DNA of 64,000 bases from Eutypella sp. D-1 (Eukaryota > Ascomycota > Sordariomycetes > Xylariales > Diatrypaceae), in the NCBI GenBank assembly GCA_023313575.1, contig JAJTTP010000010.1:1054001-1118000 (forward strand), in the 5' to 3' direction. The position numbers and the translations under genes were made by a program. The number at the start of each line of letters is the position of its first letter. The stretch's first letter is position 1. This document shows positions 1 to 10,670 of this stretch, piece by piece. The notes under the pieces are model-generated. The model worked only from the letters and a program-made list of their open reading frames with translations, had not been told where the DNA came from and did no database searches.

Positions 1-793
1 ATGGCGCCGAGCATGGTGGTGCCGTCCCGCAGGTTGGCGCAGAAGACGTTGTTGATGGAGATGTTGAGTGCATAACCAAAGCCGATGAGAAAGTAGGCGC
101 ACACGATGGCCGGAAAGGGCACCGCGAGCGCCATCAACAGGAACCCAACCGACAGGGACACTTCCGACACCAGCAACGCCCGCGCCCGCCCGAGTCGCGC
201 CCGGATCTGCTCTACCAGCGGCGCCATAATAATGAAACCCAGCGCGTTGCCCACGAAAATCAGGGATACAACGGCGTATCCGATATCGTAGTAGCTGTAG
301 GCATACGAAGGTTAGCGCATAGCTCCGCGCAGATTTCAACTTTTTGGGGGGGGCGGGGGGGTTGGTTCGCAGGTTATGTGGTAGGTGGTGCTTACGTCTC
401 CATGTACGGAATCAAAGCACCAGGGGCAGAATCCGTAAATCCAGCCAGGAAGTTCATCAGACAGCACGACGCCAGCCGATACTTATTCATAGGCGGGTCG
501 AACAGACTGGGTTGCGCCTCGACAGCGTCAGCCGGTTCGGCGGGTGTGCCGGGCAAGCTACTCTCGAGGTCCAATTCATTGTTAGGGGGTGTCGTGGGAG
601 GCGAAGGACCCCGAGGCGGAGTAGTAACATTATCACGCGCTGATTTCAGGTCTTGGAGCGCAATGCCATTATCCTCTTGGTGAGAGGCAGCGAAATTTCT
701 GGTGTCCCGGGAGATGACCGGTCCAGGCGTCGCAGGAAGCTGACTCGATACCGGCTCGACATGTGCGAGGGTTTGGAACATGGAGCCTTCCAT
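1..793 (-). CDS. MFS transporter, N-terminal part (runs off window)
   Basis: Major facilitator superfamily membrane transporter; only the N-terminal half is present and the gene continues past the left edge. Exon 1 is 793-396 and exon 2 is 294-1. The intron has donor GTAAGC and acceptor CTACAG, and the frame closes to give ...IPYMET-YYDIGYAVV. A hydrophilic, Pro/Ser-rich cytoplasmic N-terminus of about 100 residues precedes the first membrane helix (RLASCCLMNFLAGF). Helices 2-4 follow, with a loop rich in Arg (EQIRARLGRARAL) of the kind found between helices 2 and 3. The motif FLAGFTDSAPGALIPY resembles the fungal BSC6/fucose-permease-like MFS subgroup; that subgroup and any substrate are inferred from memory of the family. 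The ATG at 793 is the first in frame and starts the hydrophilic tail. Substrate unknown. Confidence 0.85.
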
Positions 794-1914
794 TTTGAGG
801 GCCTGACTTGCCCAGGTTTAATCTCTATGAAGGTCAATGTCGGAGAGTGATGCAGCAGCAATACTAGTATATGAAGCTAATATTCTCAGCACCTTCTCGT
901 GACACGGCTGACGTAGATAGGGATCATGCAATATGTAAGTGCAGAGAGGATGTATCATACACCACTTGAGCCAAGTACTGGTATGTCAAGAAGAACAACC
1001 AGTCAAGATCAACTCAAATAGAACTCCACGATAACTGATTTATATATAATTGGATACGTAAGCTGCAGAAAGATATATCGGTTCACCGTCTGAGTAGAGC
1101 GAGCCTAGGCGTGGTTCCCCACACCGATAACTGTGTACAAACCAGTTTCTATTAACAAATAGAATCTGCCCATGCTGTATAGCCTATTCATAGTTGGTTG
1201 CCAGCTTGAGGTATCCAGATGGTCTAAGTTTGGTATCGCACCGTATCGATACTTAGCACCTCGCCGATGATCGGTAGGAGATGAATAATACCGAATTCAC
1301 ATCAGAAATCCACGTGGCTATATTGTCATTGTCTCGGGTCGGCTTCGAATCTCTCATTTAATGGGAGTATAATAATGGGAATGTATCTAAGTGGAATTAA
1401 TTTAGCCATAAGCTTGTCGCTGAAAAGGACATACGCTTCCTGGACCTAGAGACTCAGTTTAGCGACTCTTAAGCCTATGTGCTCACCATGTAGTGCAGAG
1501 ATAGAGCGGTATCTAATGCCTACCTAGGTAGGTAGTTGGCGGAGTAAAAAGGTAGCACGTTCAAGATATAAATTAGGTTTAGGAGGCGGCCATGCGACGA
1601 CACGAATCCATTCCTCCCTAAGGAGATTCACTACTTAACCACCTCTCTTAGCAGAATTTTATAGGCATTTAAGTACCGGTAAAACTGCGGGGCACACCGG
1701 AACTTGGCTTTGGTCAAAGGCCGCTTTAGCCCCACTAGTAGGAAACTTCTATCAAATTTGCCCCCCTTCCAACATAATTCTCGGAGGGAGGATCTCAAGT
1801 CACACGCAGACATCGTTGCATCTGCTTTACTTCTTTCAAGAGTGCAGAACAGGACAGGCAGACTATCGAAAACCGGGGCATTTCCCACGGTGAACTATCT
1901 ACTTTCTAACGAAG
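794..1914. other. Intergenic, divergent promoters
   Basis: This gap lies between the MFS gene (minus) and the EIF1A-domain gene (plus), so it should hold both promoters. It contains a short palindromic CCTACCTAGGTAGG element near 1520-1535. Short open frames here have no coding character and I see no RNA gene. Confidence 0.6.
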
Positions 1915-2390
1915 ATGGGTCGCCCGAAACGTGATGTCCGTGCAGCCGCCGAGGCGACAACCACCCCGCCGGACGAGCTGACGGACTCGCAATCACTCGC
2001 TAGAGTCGTCAAGGCAGAGGGGAACAGCCTGTATAGTTGCTCGCTACCGGATAATCGCACGGTACTCGTAGAGCTCGCCTCCCAGTTCCGCAACACCATC
2101 TGGCTCAGGCGCGGAGGGTTCGTCCTTGTAGACCTTATCCCTGTCAAAGACCAGCGGGGGAAGGTTGAGGGCGAGATTGTAAATGTCGTCCGCGAGGAAA
2201 GAGAGTGGCGGAAACAGAGCTACTGGTCTGTGCTCATAACGATGCCATGTCTACCCTTCCGCTTGCAAAGCTAACTGCTGATGTTAGGCCTAAGGAGTTT
2301 GTGAAGCCTACTTTCGATGATGAAGATAGTGAGGAAGAGGAATCCACTGTGGGGAAGATGCCGCCATCAGATTCTGAGAATGACGACTGA
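1915..2390 (+). CDS. EIF1AD-like protein (S1/IF1A OB-fold domain)
   Basis: Small RNA-binding protein of the eIF1A-domain (EIF1AD) family, 137 residues. Exon 1 is 1915-2225 and exon 2 is 2288-2390. The 62-nt intron has an uncommon donor (GTCTGT), a clear CTAAC branch site at 2271-2275 and acceptor TTAG. Splicing restores the conserved junction SYW-PKEFVKP. Residues 1-25 are a basic then acidic leader. Residues 25-95 form the OB fold (ARVVKAEGNSLYSC, VLVELASQFRNTIWLRRGGFVLVD). The tail after residue 110 is highly acidic and ends EESTVGKMPPSDSENDD, a typical ending for this family. Human EIF1AD acts in 40S subunit maturation; a similar role here is inference. It converges on ALG3, with only 23 bp between the two stop codons. 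Confidence 0.9.
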
Positions 2391-2413
2391 ACAATTCACT
2401 CCACTACGTCGCA

Positions 2414-3872
2414 TTATGCAACTTTAGTCTCGCCCTGGATTTTGCCAGTTGGCTCGGACCTCTCGTCTTTCGATGCTGCAATCAGAGCAACTGTAGTACC
2501 CAACACAGCGACGACAACAGCTGAACTAGCCGGGGTACTGGGAAAGACGTTCCATGCCCATTCCTGAAGCGCCCATAGCCCGTACTGGACGATCGGGTGA
2601 GCCCCACTGCGCCAGAGCAGGTACGGCGTGGACCAGGCGAGATATGAATAGAACTGGTAGTGCAGAGATCGGGCGAAAAGGAGGCCAATTGCGTTTGCCG
2701 AGAGGATTGTAGTCATCACAAAGTCGGGCGTGACTCGCGCTGCAACCTGGCGCTCCTCTAGGGGGTTGAAAGGCGATTGAAATTTCAAGATCGGTCCGAT
2801 GATGGCAGACAATTGCTTCCTGGCAGGCTTGAACCACTTGTTGAGGACGAACCCAGCTAAGACGGAGACGTGCATGACGAGAAGAGTGAGGGAGAAAGGA
2901 CGGCTCAGGAAGGTCTCCTCCCCGACGAAGCGCCAGTTCACCGTCCACTTGAATAGGAATTGCCTAGACAGCTCAAATGCGCGAGATAGATAGCCCGGAG
3001 CGTTCTCGGTTAGAAATGGGTACGCAATCAGAAATTGGATCTGAAGCATCAACATCGCCATTTTAAAGGCGCCAGACAACCCCCTTCCGAGGAAAAGAAT
3101 GATTCCCACTGCTGGTAAAACGAGCAAGAGCGTCATCTTGATTCCTAGGCCCCAGGTGTACATGATACTGCCGGGTGTCCAGAGACGCCGCTGGAACAAG
3201 AATATACTAAACCAGAGGAAGAATACGGCAAAGCAGTCGTTGAAGCAGCGCAGGACAAAGATGCTATGCAGCCGCTTCGAGGCAATCAACAGTGGAAAGA
3301 CATAGGGAGGGACCTGTTCATGGTGTCCCCATTAGCTAATACCTACCACGAAGGCGCACCAGGATGATAACCTACCTTGGCCTTGCTGTAGCAAGCCATC
3401 ACTAGGGCGAGTGTAGCCATGTAGAGCACTGCAAATAACTGTTGGGCTAGGAATATATCTTTGCCTTCATCCGTCATGTAGTACAGTCCGGTGTAGATGT
3501 AGACGTGGGCGGCCGGATAAACTAGGGGACCAGTTCCTCCCTTGATCAGCGTGTAGTCGCGCTCACCGGATACATATTGTGACACCTGTTCCATATATGC
3601 TTTCCAGTCGATTTCGGTGTCTGGTCAAGGGGTTAGATATTGATCAATTGCATTTTTGCAGCAACCAGTGTGGTAGCTGCGGCGGATGCAAGGCATGCAT
3701 GTCAATTAAGCAACTCACAGGGGACCTTCCAGATAATGAGAGCGCAAAACACCGCGTCTAGCAAGAATAGGCCCGGCGCGACAAACTTAGAGAGCGCATT
3801 GCGGCCAGTGGCGGTGTCTAAGGCTAGCTGTACCGCCTGTGCGATCAAATTTTTAGGCTGCTTGCTCGCCAT
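2414..3872 (-). CDS. ALG3: Dolichyl-P-Man:Man5GlcNAc2-PP-dolichol alpha-1,3-mannosyltransferase
   Basis: ER membrane glycosyltransferase that adds the first lumenal mannose, from dolichyl-phosphate-mannose, to the lipid-linked N-glycan precursor. Exons: 3872-3719, 3620-3376 and 3313-2414, giving 432 residues, close to the usual fungal length. Junctions restore [13 protein letters not shown] and [22 protein letters not shown], both characteristic of ALG3. The signature [18 protein letters not shown] lies in exon 2, followed by a Cys-rich loop (VLRCFNDCF) and about ten hydrophobic helices through the C-terminus. The first ATG at 3872 starts a short cytosolic leader before helix 1 ([19 protein letters not shown]). 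Loss of ALG3 in yeast gives under-mannosylated but viable cells. Confidence 0.95.
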
Positions 3873-4418
3873 ACTGTTGTGATCATTTGTCGAATCGCCA
3901 AGTTATTCTGCAAGCCTAATTGATCAACAAGGCAATAAGGTCGTGATGGTAAAAGTTGAGCATTGTACATTTCACAGGGCTGCATTCGTTATTAGTCCAG
4001 GTGGCAGCTTGAGTGAGCTGCTGAGCTATGGGCTGGCACCTGTTAACAGTTATGCACAAGTGGCAGACTACTTGGTGGCAGATTCCCTCGACGCCCCTTT
4101 TTGACAAAGTAGTAAGTACTATCGAGTAGTACAGAGGAAAGTCCTAATTCCGACCTCAATAAGCAAACTTTTCTATAATCTCTTTCTTAAGTTAGGTGCA
4201 TAGAGGTAGGCCTTATATCAAATTATGTAGTTGCAATATCGGAGTCGTAATATTGCGTTGTATTTGATGTGCATAACGAGATGATGAGTGTAGAAATATT
4301 CGACCGAACGACTACGGGGAGCCAAAAGAATAATATAATTAATGAAAATGAAAATAGCAATCACTATCAGCAAGCAAGCTTATATAGCATAGATGGTCGA
4401 AGCGCAGGCAACACCTAA
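3873..4418. other. Intergenic, ALG3 promoter and DAO 3' flank
   Basis: This gap holds the upstream region of ALG3 and the downstream flank of the D-amino-acid oxidase gene, both on the minus strand. The part near 4310-4390 is AT-rich, as expected for a 3' UTR. No other feature recognised. Confidence 0.55.
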
Positions 4419-5860
4419 CTACAGCTTCGGCCGGCCCAGGATCTCATCGACGAGCTCAACGACGCGCTCCGCGCAGCCGTATGAGCCCTGGTATCCCCAG
4501 CCAGAGTGGCCATAGTTGTGGACGACCCAGACATCGGCGATGCGCTCGCTCTCTATGCGGACGCCGCCGTGCCGGGCCGGGCGCAGGCCGACGCCGTGGC
4601 GGACGACGTCGAGACCCCGCACGCCCTCCCCGGCATCCCCGCCGCGTCCGCCGACGAGCTCCGGCACCAGCTCGACGGCTCGCCGCATGATGCGCATGGC
4701 GATGTTGGGGTCGGGCTGACTCTCCCACTGACCCTCCGCGTACGTGCCCCCGAGGATGGTGCCGCCGCCGGAGGCGCGTGTCATCACGTAGCTGACCTCG
4801 TCGGCGGCGTCGTCCGTGCCGGACACCGTCGCCATGTAGGGCGCCTCGTTGCGCACGACCACGATCTGCCCGCGCGCCGGGTACAGCTTATCGTCCATGA
4901 CGCCGCCGAGGCGGGAGGACATGAGACCCGTGGCGTTAACGACGATGTCGGCCTTCTGGTGGCCATTACCACCGCCGAACAACGCCACGGCCTCCGCGAC
5001 GTGTCGCACCTGGCCCCGGCGCAGCGTCACACCGTTCGCTCGGCACCGACCCACCAGCCACGGCAGGTATAGGGCCGTGTTAATGCAAACGGAGCCGAAC
5101 TCGCACCCAGATGCCACTCCCGCCGGCAGCTCCTCCCGCCCGAATTCCCTAAAGTCCGCAAAGAGCGACGCGTACCACGGATCTTCCGCGAACAGGTTAT
5201 CGAAATTCGCCCCGCCCTCCTGCAGCCTCACCAGGTCCTTCTCGCGCCGGTACACCCGCGCTTCTGCATGAACGGGCGGGCGGGGGGTCAGCGACGGGTC
5301 ATATCGCTAATAATCGGATGAGTGGGGACGGGAGTGTGGGGGCGGCGGGATTATGGCATTTCTCGTATTGGGGAAATAGGCAGTAGGCAGGGTGGGTGGC
5401 GGATGCTCTTCCTTTACTTACTGAGCGAGTGGATGCCCGCCTCCGGCACCTCGTCCGCGAGACGCTTAAGCTCCGGCCAGGTCCGGCGCTCCCAGCGACT
5501 ATTCTCCGCAGTCGCCATGCTGGGATAATAGGTAAATTGGTTAAGTTTAGGGCTTATTTTAGTCTCCTTATGGGCAACCGCCGGGGAAGACCAAGTCTGG
5601 AGAAGTTGGGGGGGTGGGGGAGGGGGAACTCACGGCAACACATTTGCGCCGGCCCACGGCGAAGCGTACTCGATGTCATAGTCGCCGGGCATATGCTTAG
5701 CGACGACGGTCACCTTGTTCTCCATGCGCTGCGAGAGGAGGTATGCCGAGGTCAGGCCAGACACGCCGGCACTGGTTACGGACAGTTAGTTCAAGCGGGT
5801 AACACCCCCGTCTACTTATTTGCCATTGACGACGTACCCAATTACCACTATGTTCGGCAT
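4419..5860 (-). CDS. D-amino-acid oxidase (FAD-dependent, peroxisomal)
   Basis: FAD flavoenzyme that oxidises D-amino acids to 2-oxo acids, ammonia and H2O2. Four exons: 5860-5838, 5771-5634, 5519-5422 and 5263-4419, giving 367 residues. The first exon codes only MPNIVVIG, the start of the Rossmann beta strand. Splicing completes the dinucleotide-binding GAGVSGL at residues 8-14. Junctions also restore NVLPMATAENSRWERRTWPE and GIHSLKARVYRREKD, both conserved in fungal DAOs. The family signature is present near the end (HNYGHSGWGYQGSYG), with the substrate-carboxylate Arg region (GLRPARHGGVRIE). The C-terminus is ...GRPKL; PKL fits the relaxed PTS1 pattern, so peroxisomal import is likely. D-aspartate oxidase is an alternative substrate class; I favour DAO on overall resemblance. 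Confidence 0.93.
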
Positions 5861-6476
5861 TCTGGCACGAAGTTTTCAGAATGGATTAAAAATATTTTTT
5901 CGTGTTAAATTTCACTTCTGTTTAATCGCAGCGCTCGAGCCGAGCAAGGAGATGTTATAAGCAGCTGCCCTTGTGTAAGTCCTAGCTGACCACCTAAATA
6001 GCCAGCAACGAACCCCACTTGTGGATAAGGGGACCGACCACGGGGAGGGTGGGATCCGCCTGTAACTTTCACGAGGTGTGGGAGGCTCATGTGCTTACTT
6101 GTAGTTAACAGTGGGTTGCATTATCACTCTACATTTTTGGATTGGTGGAATGAAGACGTTCAATTGATATATATTGTACCTTGCAGCGGTAGCTTACGGG
6201 ACACAACGAGATTTATAGTTCACTTTCGATTGAAGGTTCAGTTACACTGTAAGTATGATTGTACATTGGAAGAGTAAGAATTTTTTTGGTTTAGTTTACA
6301 GGTAGTGAGACTTATGAGAATCTTTACAAAGTCCCACTTCTCCTACCTACATTTTATGGTGAATACTTAAAATCCACTACACCTATCAAAGATATCCAGA
6401 AAAGAAAACACATCCAGCTCCTCTAGTGAACCCTAATCTGAGCAGAGCATAAGGTTCCTTCATCAAAGTCCCAAGC
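5861..6476. other. Intergenic, DAO promoter
   Basis: This gap contains the DAO upstream region and the 3' flank of the dioxygenase gene. It is AT-rich near 5880-5910 and 6280-6420. I see no gene or RNA here. Confidence 0.5.
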
Positions 6477-7684
6477 TCAGCCCAGGATAAGCCTCTCGAT
6501 GTCCTCGTCCTGGGTGACGTGCTCCTCGTCGCCGTCGCCGAGCTGGGCGTTGCCCTCGCGGTAGCGCCAGCGCTTGCCCATGAACTCCTTGAACCAGCCG
6601 ACGCTGATCTCGCCGCGCTCGACGGCGGGCGAGAACCGCACCGTCTGCTTCGCCGATGGCAGCGGACGCAGCGGCACGTCCAGGTCCGGCGCCACGAATA
6701 GCACGGCGCTCAGCCTCCGGACGCCGGGCTGGCGGCGGACCCTGCGACGAGAACGTTAGCTGGTGCTTGTCGTGCAAGGGGGGGTGGGGGGAGGGGGGGG
6801 TTAAGAATTTTTCCCGTAAAGAAAAATGATGCAAAGGGGATCCGTAGGCGGTAAAGACACGGCGGAGAGACAGCTTCCGCATTGGGAACCCAAATAGATA
6901 GATAGACAGTTGCCCACAACCTAACACCAACTCACCTGTGTCTAACGGCGCGGAGCTCGCCGCCGCTGAGGACGAAGGCGCTCCAGCCGCAGAGCACGAC
7001 AACGCGGTCGGCAGGAACGGGGAGCCAGGCGCCAGGGCGTGCGGGGTCCTCGACCTCGAGGCCCGCGGTGCCGTCCTGGAAGATCACGCTCAACGTGCCG
7101 TAGTCGCGGTGCGCGCCACACCCGTTCTCGCTCGCCGGGCTCGCCGTCTCCGGCGTGTAGTCGCAGAGGCGGAAGTTGAGGTTACGAGCGCGGTGCAGGG
7201 GCGCCAGGTCGACGCCCTCGCCCTCGCCACCGGCGCTAGCGCTCAGGGCCGCCAGCAAAGCGTCCACGTGCCGCGTGGTGAGGTCCTCGAAGAACCCGAG
7301 CACGTCCGCGAAGCCGTGGGGCGCGAGCTGCTCGCGGAGCTCCGGGCCGACGCGGGACAGGCGCTGCGGGGACAGGTCGACCGTCAGCTTCTGGTCGGCG
7401 GCGGCGTCGCGGACCGCGGCGGTCTTGAAGACGCCGCGGGACGGGTACGTGGCGTTTAGGGCCGCGGCCGCGGCGGGATCCGCGCGCAGGTGGTCGAAGA
7501 GGCGCTGGATCGCGTCGAAGGGCGCTCGCAGCGGCGTGTCCAGGTACGCGATGTCCGACGCGCCGCCCTCAGCAACGGTTGAAGGGGGCGACACCTTCGA
7601 CGGCGCCGCTGGGCCAGCCTCCGCGGCGATGGAGGGGGCCTCGTGGGAGGAGGCGATGGTGGGAAGAACGGCGATGCCTGCCAT
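6477..7684 (-). CDS. 2-oxoglutarate/Fe(II)-dependent dioxygenase (IPNS-like fold)
   Basis: Non-haem iron oxygenase of the isopenicillin-N-synthase-like family, 337 residues in two exons (7684-6936, 6741-6477). The intron has donor GTGAGT and acceptor CGCAG with a GCTAAC branch site, and splices AVRHR-VRRQPGVRR in frame. The facial-triad residues are visible: HxD in GCGAHRDYGTLSVIFQD and the distal His in ELRAVRHRV. The Arg-x-Ser-like 2-oxoglutarate contact follows as VRRLSAVLFVAPD, so the enzyme looks intact. The N-terminal about 45 residues are Ala/Ser/Pro-rich and not part of the fold. Fungal members act on flavonoid-like, gibberellin or other secondary substrates; the substrate here cannot be told from sequence. 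No biosynthetic partner genes flank it. Confidence 0.88.
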
Positions 7685-9724
7685 TTTGCTTACTTGTTGG
7701 TGTCTAGTAGTGAGTGGGATATATCCTGTAGAGTTGATCTTGTATGGAAGCAGGCGATGGTGTTGTGGTTTAGCGATCTAACAGGCCAAAGGGGACCGGG
7801 GGGAGGACACTCAATATATATACGAGGACTTTATCATGAATCACGTATCATTCAACCCCAGCTATCAAGGCTAACGAAGTTAAACACGGACTACTTCCTC
7901 TAGGAGTGTCATCGGCTTGCCTCTAAGGTTTTGGAGTTGATAACCACTACGTAGCTACCCCTTCCAAGCAGCCTGCATCCAAACAAACACCAGACCGCCT
8001 CTATTCCTAAGGCTATCTATCAGGCTGACGCCGGTGGATACCCGAGTGACGATTTACCCCTCACTTCATATCATGCGCTATAAATTTCCTATGCCACATA
8101 TCCCTGATATCTGTAGAGTCCCGGTTGTTTGTTTCTGCTCTTATTTGGTGTTCCCCACAACGCTTGCATAGACCGGCCCTTCCGCGATGTCCTGCGACGT
8201 TAAGTAGACCAGTCGGCAACTTCCCAAGGAGAAACTCGCCCCAGTTAGGCAGTATAGCAAGCCCTATGCGGAGAGCTGCATCACTGCCTGGATTTTATAC
8301 ATCCAAAATCACTCAATATGTTTGGGGCCTCCTTCGCTACCCCCGGAGTTGATTTCCGGGAGGTGTCCGCCTTGCCCTCCTTTCACATCAGTTAGCCCCG
8401 TGAGGTGACGTGCATATGTCCCGATCTCCGGCTCCGCCTAGGCTAGCAGCCGGTTTTCTTGTAGAAAGATAAGTTTAAAACAGGGCGATGCGTTTGTCAG
8501 TGTATGAGCGCCTAACAAGGCTGGCAGCAGTATTTCCGGACATCGTAGCCCGACCTTCTTATCGGAGTGGTTGGATGAGGCTGAGGCGCCCTTGCAAGCA
8601 ATGATGACGTATGTTCCGATATTGTTTGCGTCCGTATCAGCGTGGACATGAAGTTTCATGAGCTTCCGTTGACTCTCTGTCAGGCGCCGCCGCTACGAGG
8701 TGTTTGTTGGGCACGCCGTGATGCATGCCTCTATATGTGATGTAAAGGGGTCCGGGAGACATCATTCGTCCCAGCCGGCCCGCACCGCATATAGTCGGCT
8801 ACTATGCTATGTTGACGTTCATGTGATACGGTTACACGATCCGCTCTCCTTAGAGGTCCAGGTATCTCATATCAATAGCAAGTGAGGATGGTTTAAGACT
8901 AGGTTGCACCAAGTACATATTCTAATACGACACGGATGAGTGGAAATTGCCACCCCCTATTATCGCTGAGCACATGGCGCGTGCCTTAAGGTCGAAACGT
9001 ATTTTGTTTCTAGGGTATTACTACACGTCTAGATAACGTATTTGACCCGGTTTTTAGCCGCGACAGGTTTTAGGCCACCCCTTTCTTACCAAAATTACTA
9101 CCAAAACAACTACCAAAACAATAACCAAACCATTAGCAATAACCAACTATACGATACCCGACCGCGATATAATTTCGAAATAATATTATATATAGCCGAT
9201 TATATACGTATACGAATTTTTACGCCCCGAATCCGACCGTGCGTTACCGTAATATAATATATGCATTTATACGATATATAATATATGCATATATTCGGTA
9301 TTATATCCGTATATCCTTCGATATTCGACCGATCTTTTTTTTAATTTTTTATTATAATCTAAACCATATAACTAGCCATTATATAAATTTATAAAAGATT
9401 TAGGCAAACTTTAGTGGCGTGGCAAATTTTTGAAAATAAGGGATTTGTATGGAAATACACCAAAATAAAGGTGGCCCAAAACCAGGTCGAATACGTTAGT
9501 AGCACTCACGGTAGATTAAATCTGAAAGATTTCAGTGTCTCATCAACCAAGTCCATGAGGTTAAGAAAGTGGTATTTTTTGCGAGCTACATATGAAATAT
9601 TGCCACCCAGCATCGTAGGTTCATCATCCATGTATCCAAAAGATGATCTTACATGATGTTTCGCCATCCTCTATCGCTCTATAAGTCTATGAGTGCGCGC
9701 AACGGAGCTCGGTCGTCTGAATAT
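7685..9724. other. Intergenic, about 2 kb, includes AT-rich island
   Basis: This is the upstream region of the dioxygenase gene, then unassigned DNA of mixed composition. It ends with a strongly AT-rich island at about 9040-9420, listed separately. Short frames have no recognisable similarity and no codon bias like neighbouring genes. Confidence 0.5.
9040..9420. repeat. AT-rich island, possible RIP-mutated relic
   Basis: The island is very rich in TA steps, with tandem copies of an ACTACCAAAACA-like unit at about 9088-9125 and two copies of ATAATATATGCAT near 9250-9290. On the + strand TG dinucleotides are nearly absent through 9090-9240 while CA and CG remain. That is the pattern left by repeat-induced point mutation acting mainly on one strand. 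No coding remnant is recognisable. Confidence 0.4.
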
Positions 9725-10670
9725 CTATTTCCTCCCGGTGGCAGCCTCCTGGACGCTGATCTTGCCATTGACGACGTCAGTCACAACTTTCTGGATGTCT
9801 GAGAAGTCGTGGAAAACGGTAAAGGGGACCTTCTCCCTCTCGCAGTAGTCGACTAGGTCTATATAGCCAGCAGTCAGCATTTGTTTCTCTTGTATATTGC
9901 CAAGCTGCTCATTCGATTGTGAGCTACGCTTGGGGGTAGAGAAACGCAACTTACCTCGCCCAGCCTTGGCGAAGAGGAGATCTGTCTCCTTGGCGGCTGA
10001 CAGATCAGAAACACCATCGCCGGCGTAGAACATTATGGGCCGGTTGGGAATCGCAGCATATGGCCGGATCTCGAGCGACTTGTCATGTCCAAAGCCACTG
10101 TGTTCGGGGGTCTCTGTTAGTAGCACATCCGTGCGCATATGCACGCTGACACGCAGAGTATATATATCACCCCGGGAATACGAACCTGTCATCGTGGAAC
10201 TTGATATCCCAACCACCCTCTTCATTAATGCTCTTTCCGGGACGAGCCTGGACATCATTGCTGACGATCTGCATGTCCTGAACCTCCTTCTCGCCGACGA
10301 GGTGGGCCAGGAGAGCCTTGATAATAGGCTGCATGCCGCCGCTGAGGACGACGATGGGGACGTTGTTGTCGCGGCACCAGGAGTGGAACTCCTTGAAGGC
10401 CGGGTCGAGCTGAACGTTGGCCAGCAGGGTGCGGACGCACTCGTCGAAGGGGGTGTTGACGCTGTCCATCATCTCCTGAAAGGTTTCGCGGAAGGTGCGC
10501 GAGCCGTCCAGCGTCTCCCTATTGCCCTTGCGCCGCAGCTCCAGCCCGAAGCCCAGGTTGTCGGTCATGAAGTCGTTGCTGTCCTGCAGCGTGATGGTGC
10601 CGTCGAAGTCGGTGAAGAAGATGGCCTTCGGCTGGGTACGGAGGGCGGGGAGGGAGTTGGGGGTCGACAT
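9725..10670 (-). CDS. HAD-superfamily phosphatase (PSPase-like, YNL010W/Pyp1 type)
   Basis: Cytosolic HAD hydrolase, 253 residues, in three exons: 10670-10186, 10097-9955 and 9858-9725. The nucleophile motif is FTDFDGTI (residues about 19-26), with the DxD aspartates. Motif II is VVLSGG. Motif IV is MFYAGDGVSDLSAA, with the Mg-binding GDGxSD. The junctions restore HDDRSGFGHDKSLEIRPY and AKAGRDLVDYCEREKVPF. The second intron has a TGCTGAC branch site. Fungal relatives are annotated as phosphoserine-phosphatase-like or 2,3-diketo-5-methylthio-1-phosphopentane phosphatase-like; yeast YNL010W is a close family member. The natural substrate is not determinable from sequence. It is divergent from SHE9 across a shared promoter region. 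Confidence 0.88.

Noticed and set aside
4456..5271. Long open frames on the opposite strand of the D-amino-acid oxidase gene
   Set aside because: They are shadows of a GC-rich coding exon; the minus-strand protein has clear DAO motifs.
6938..7781. 173- and 201-codon plus-strand frames across the dioxygenase exon
   Set aside because: Antisense shadows of GC-rich codons; the minus-strand protein has the HxD and distal His motifs.
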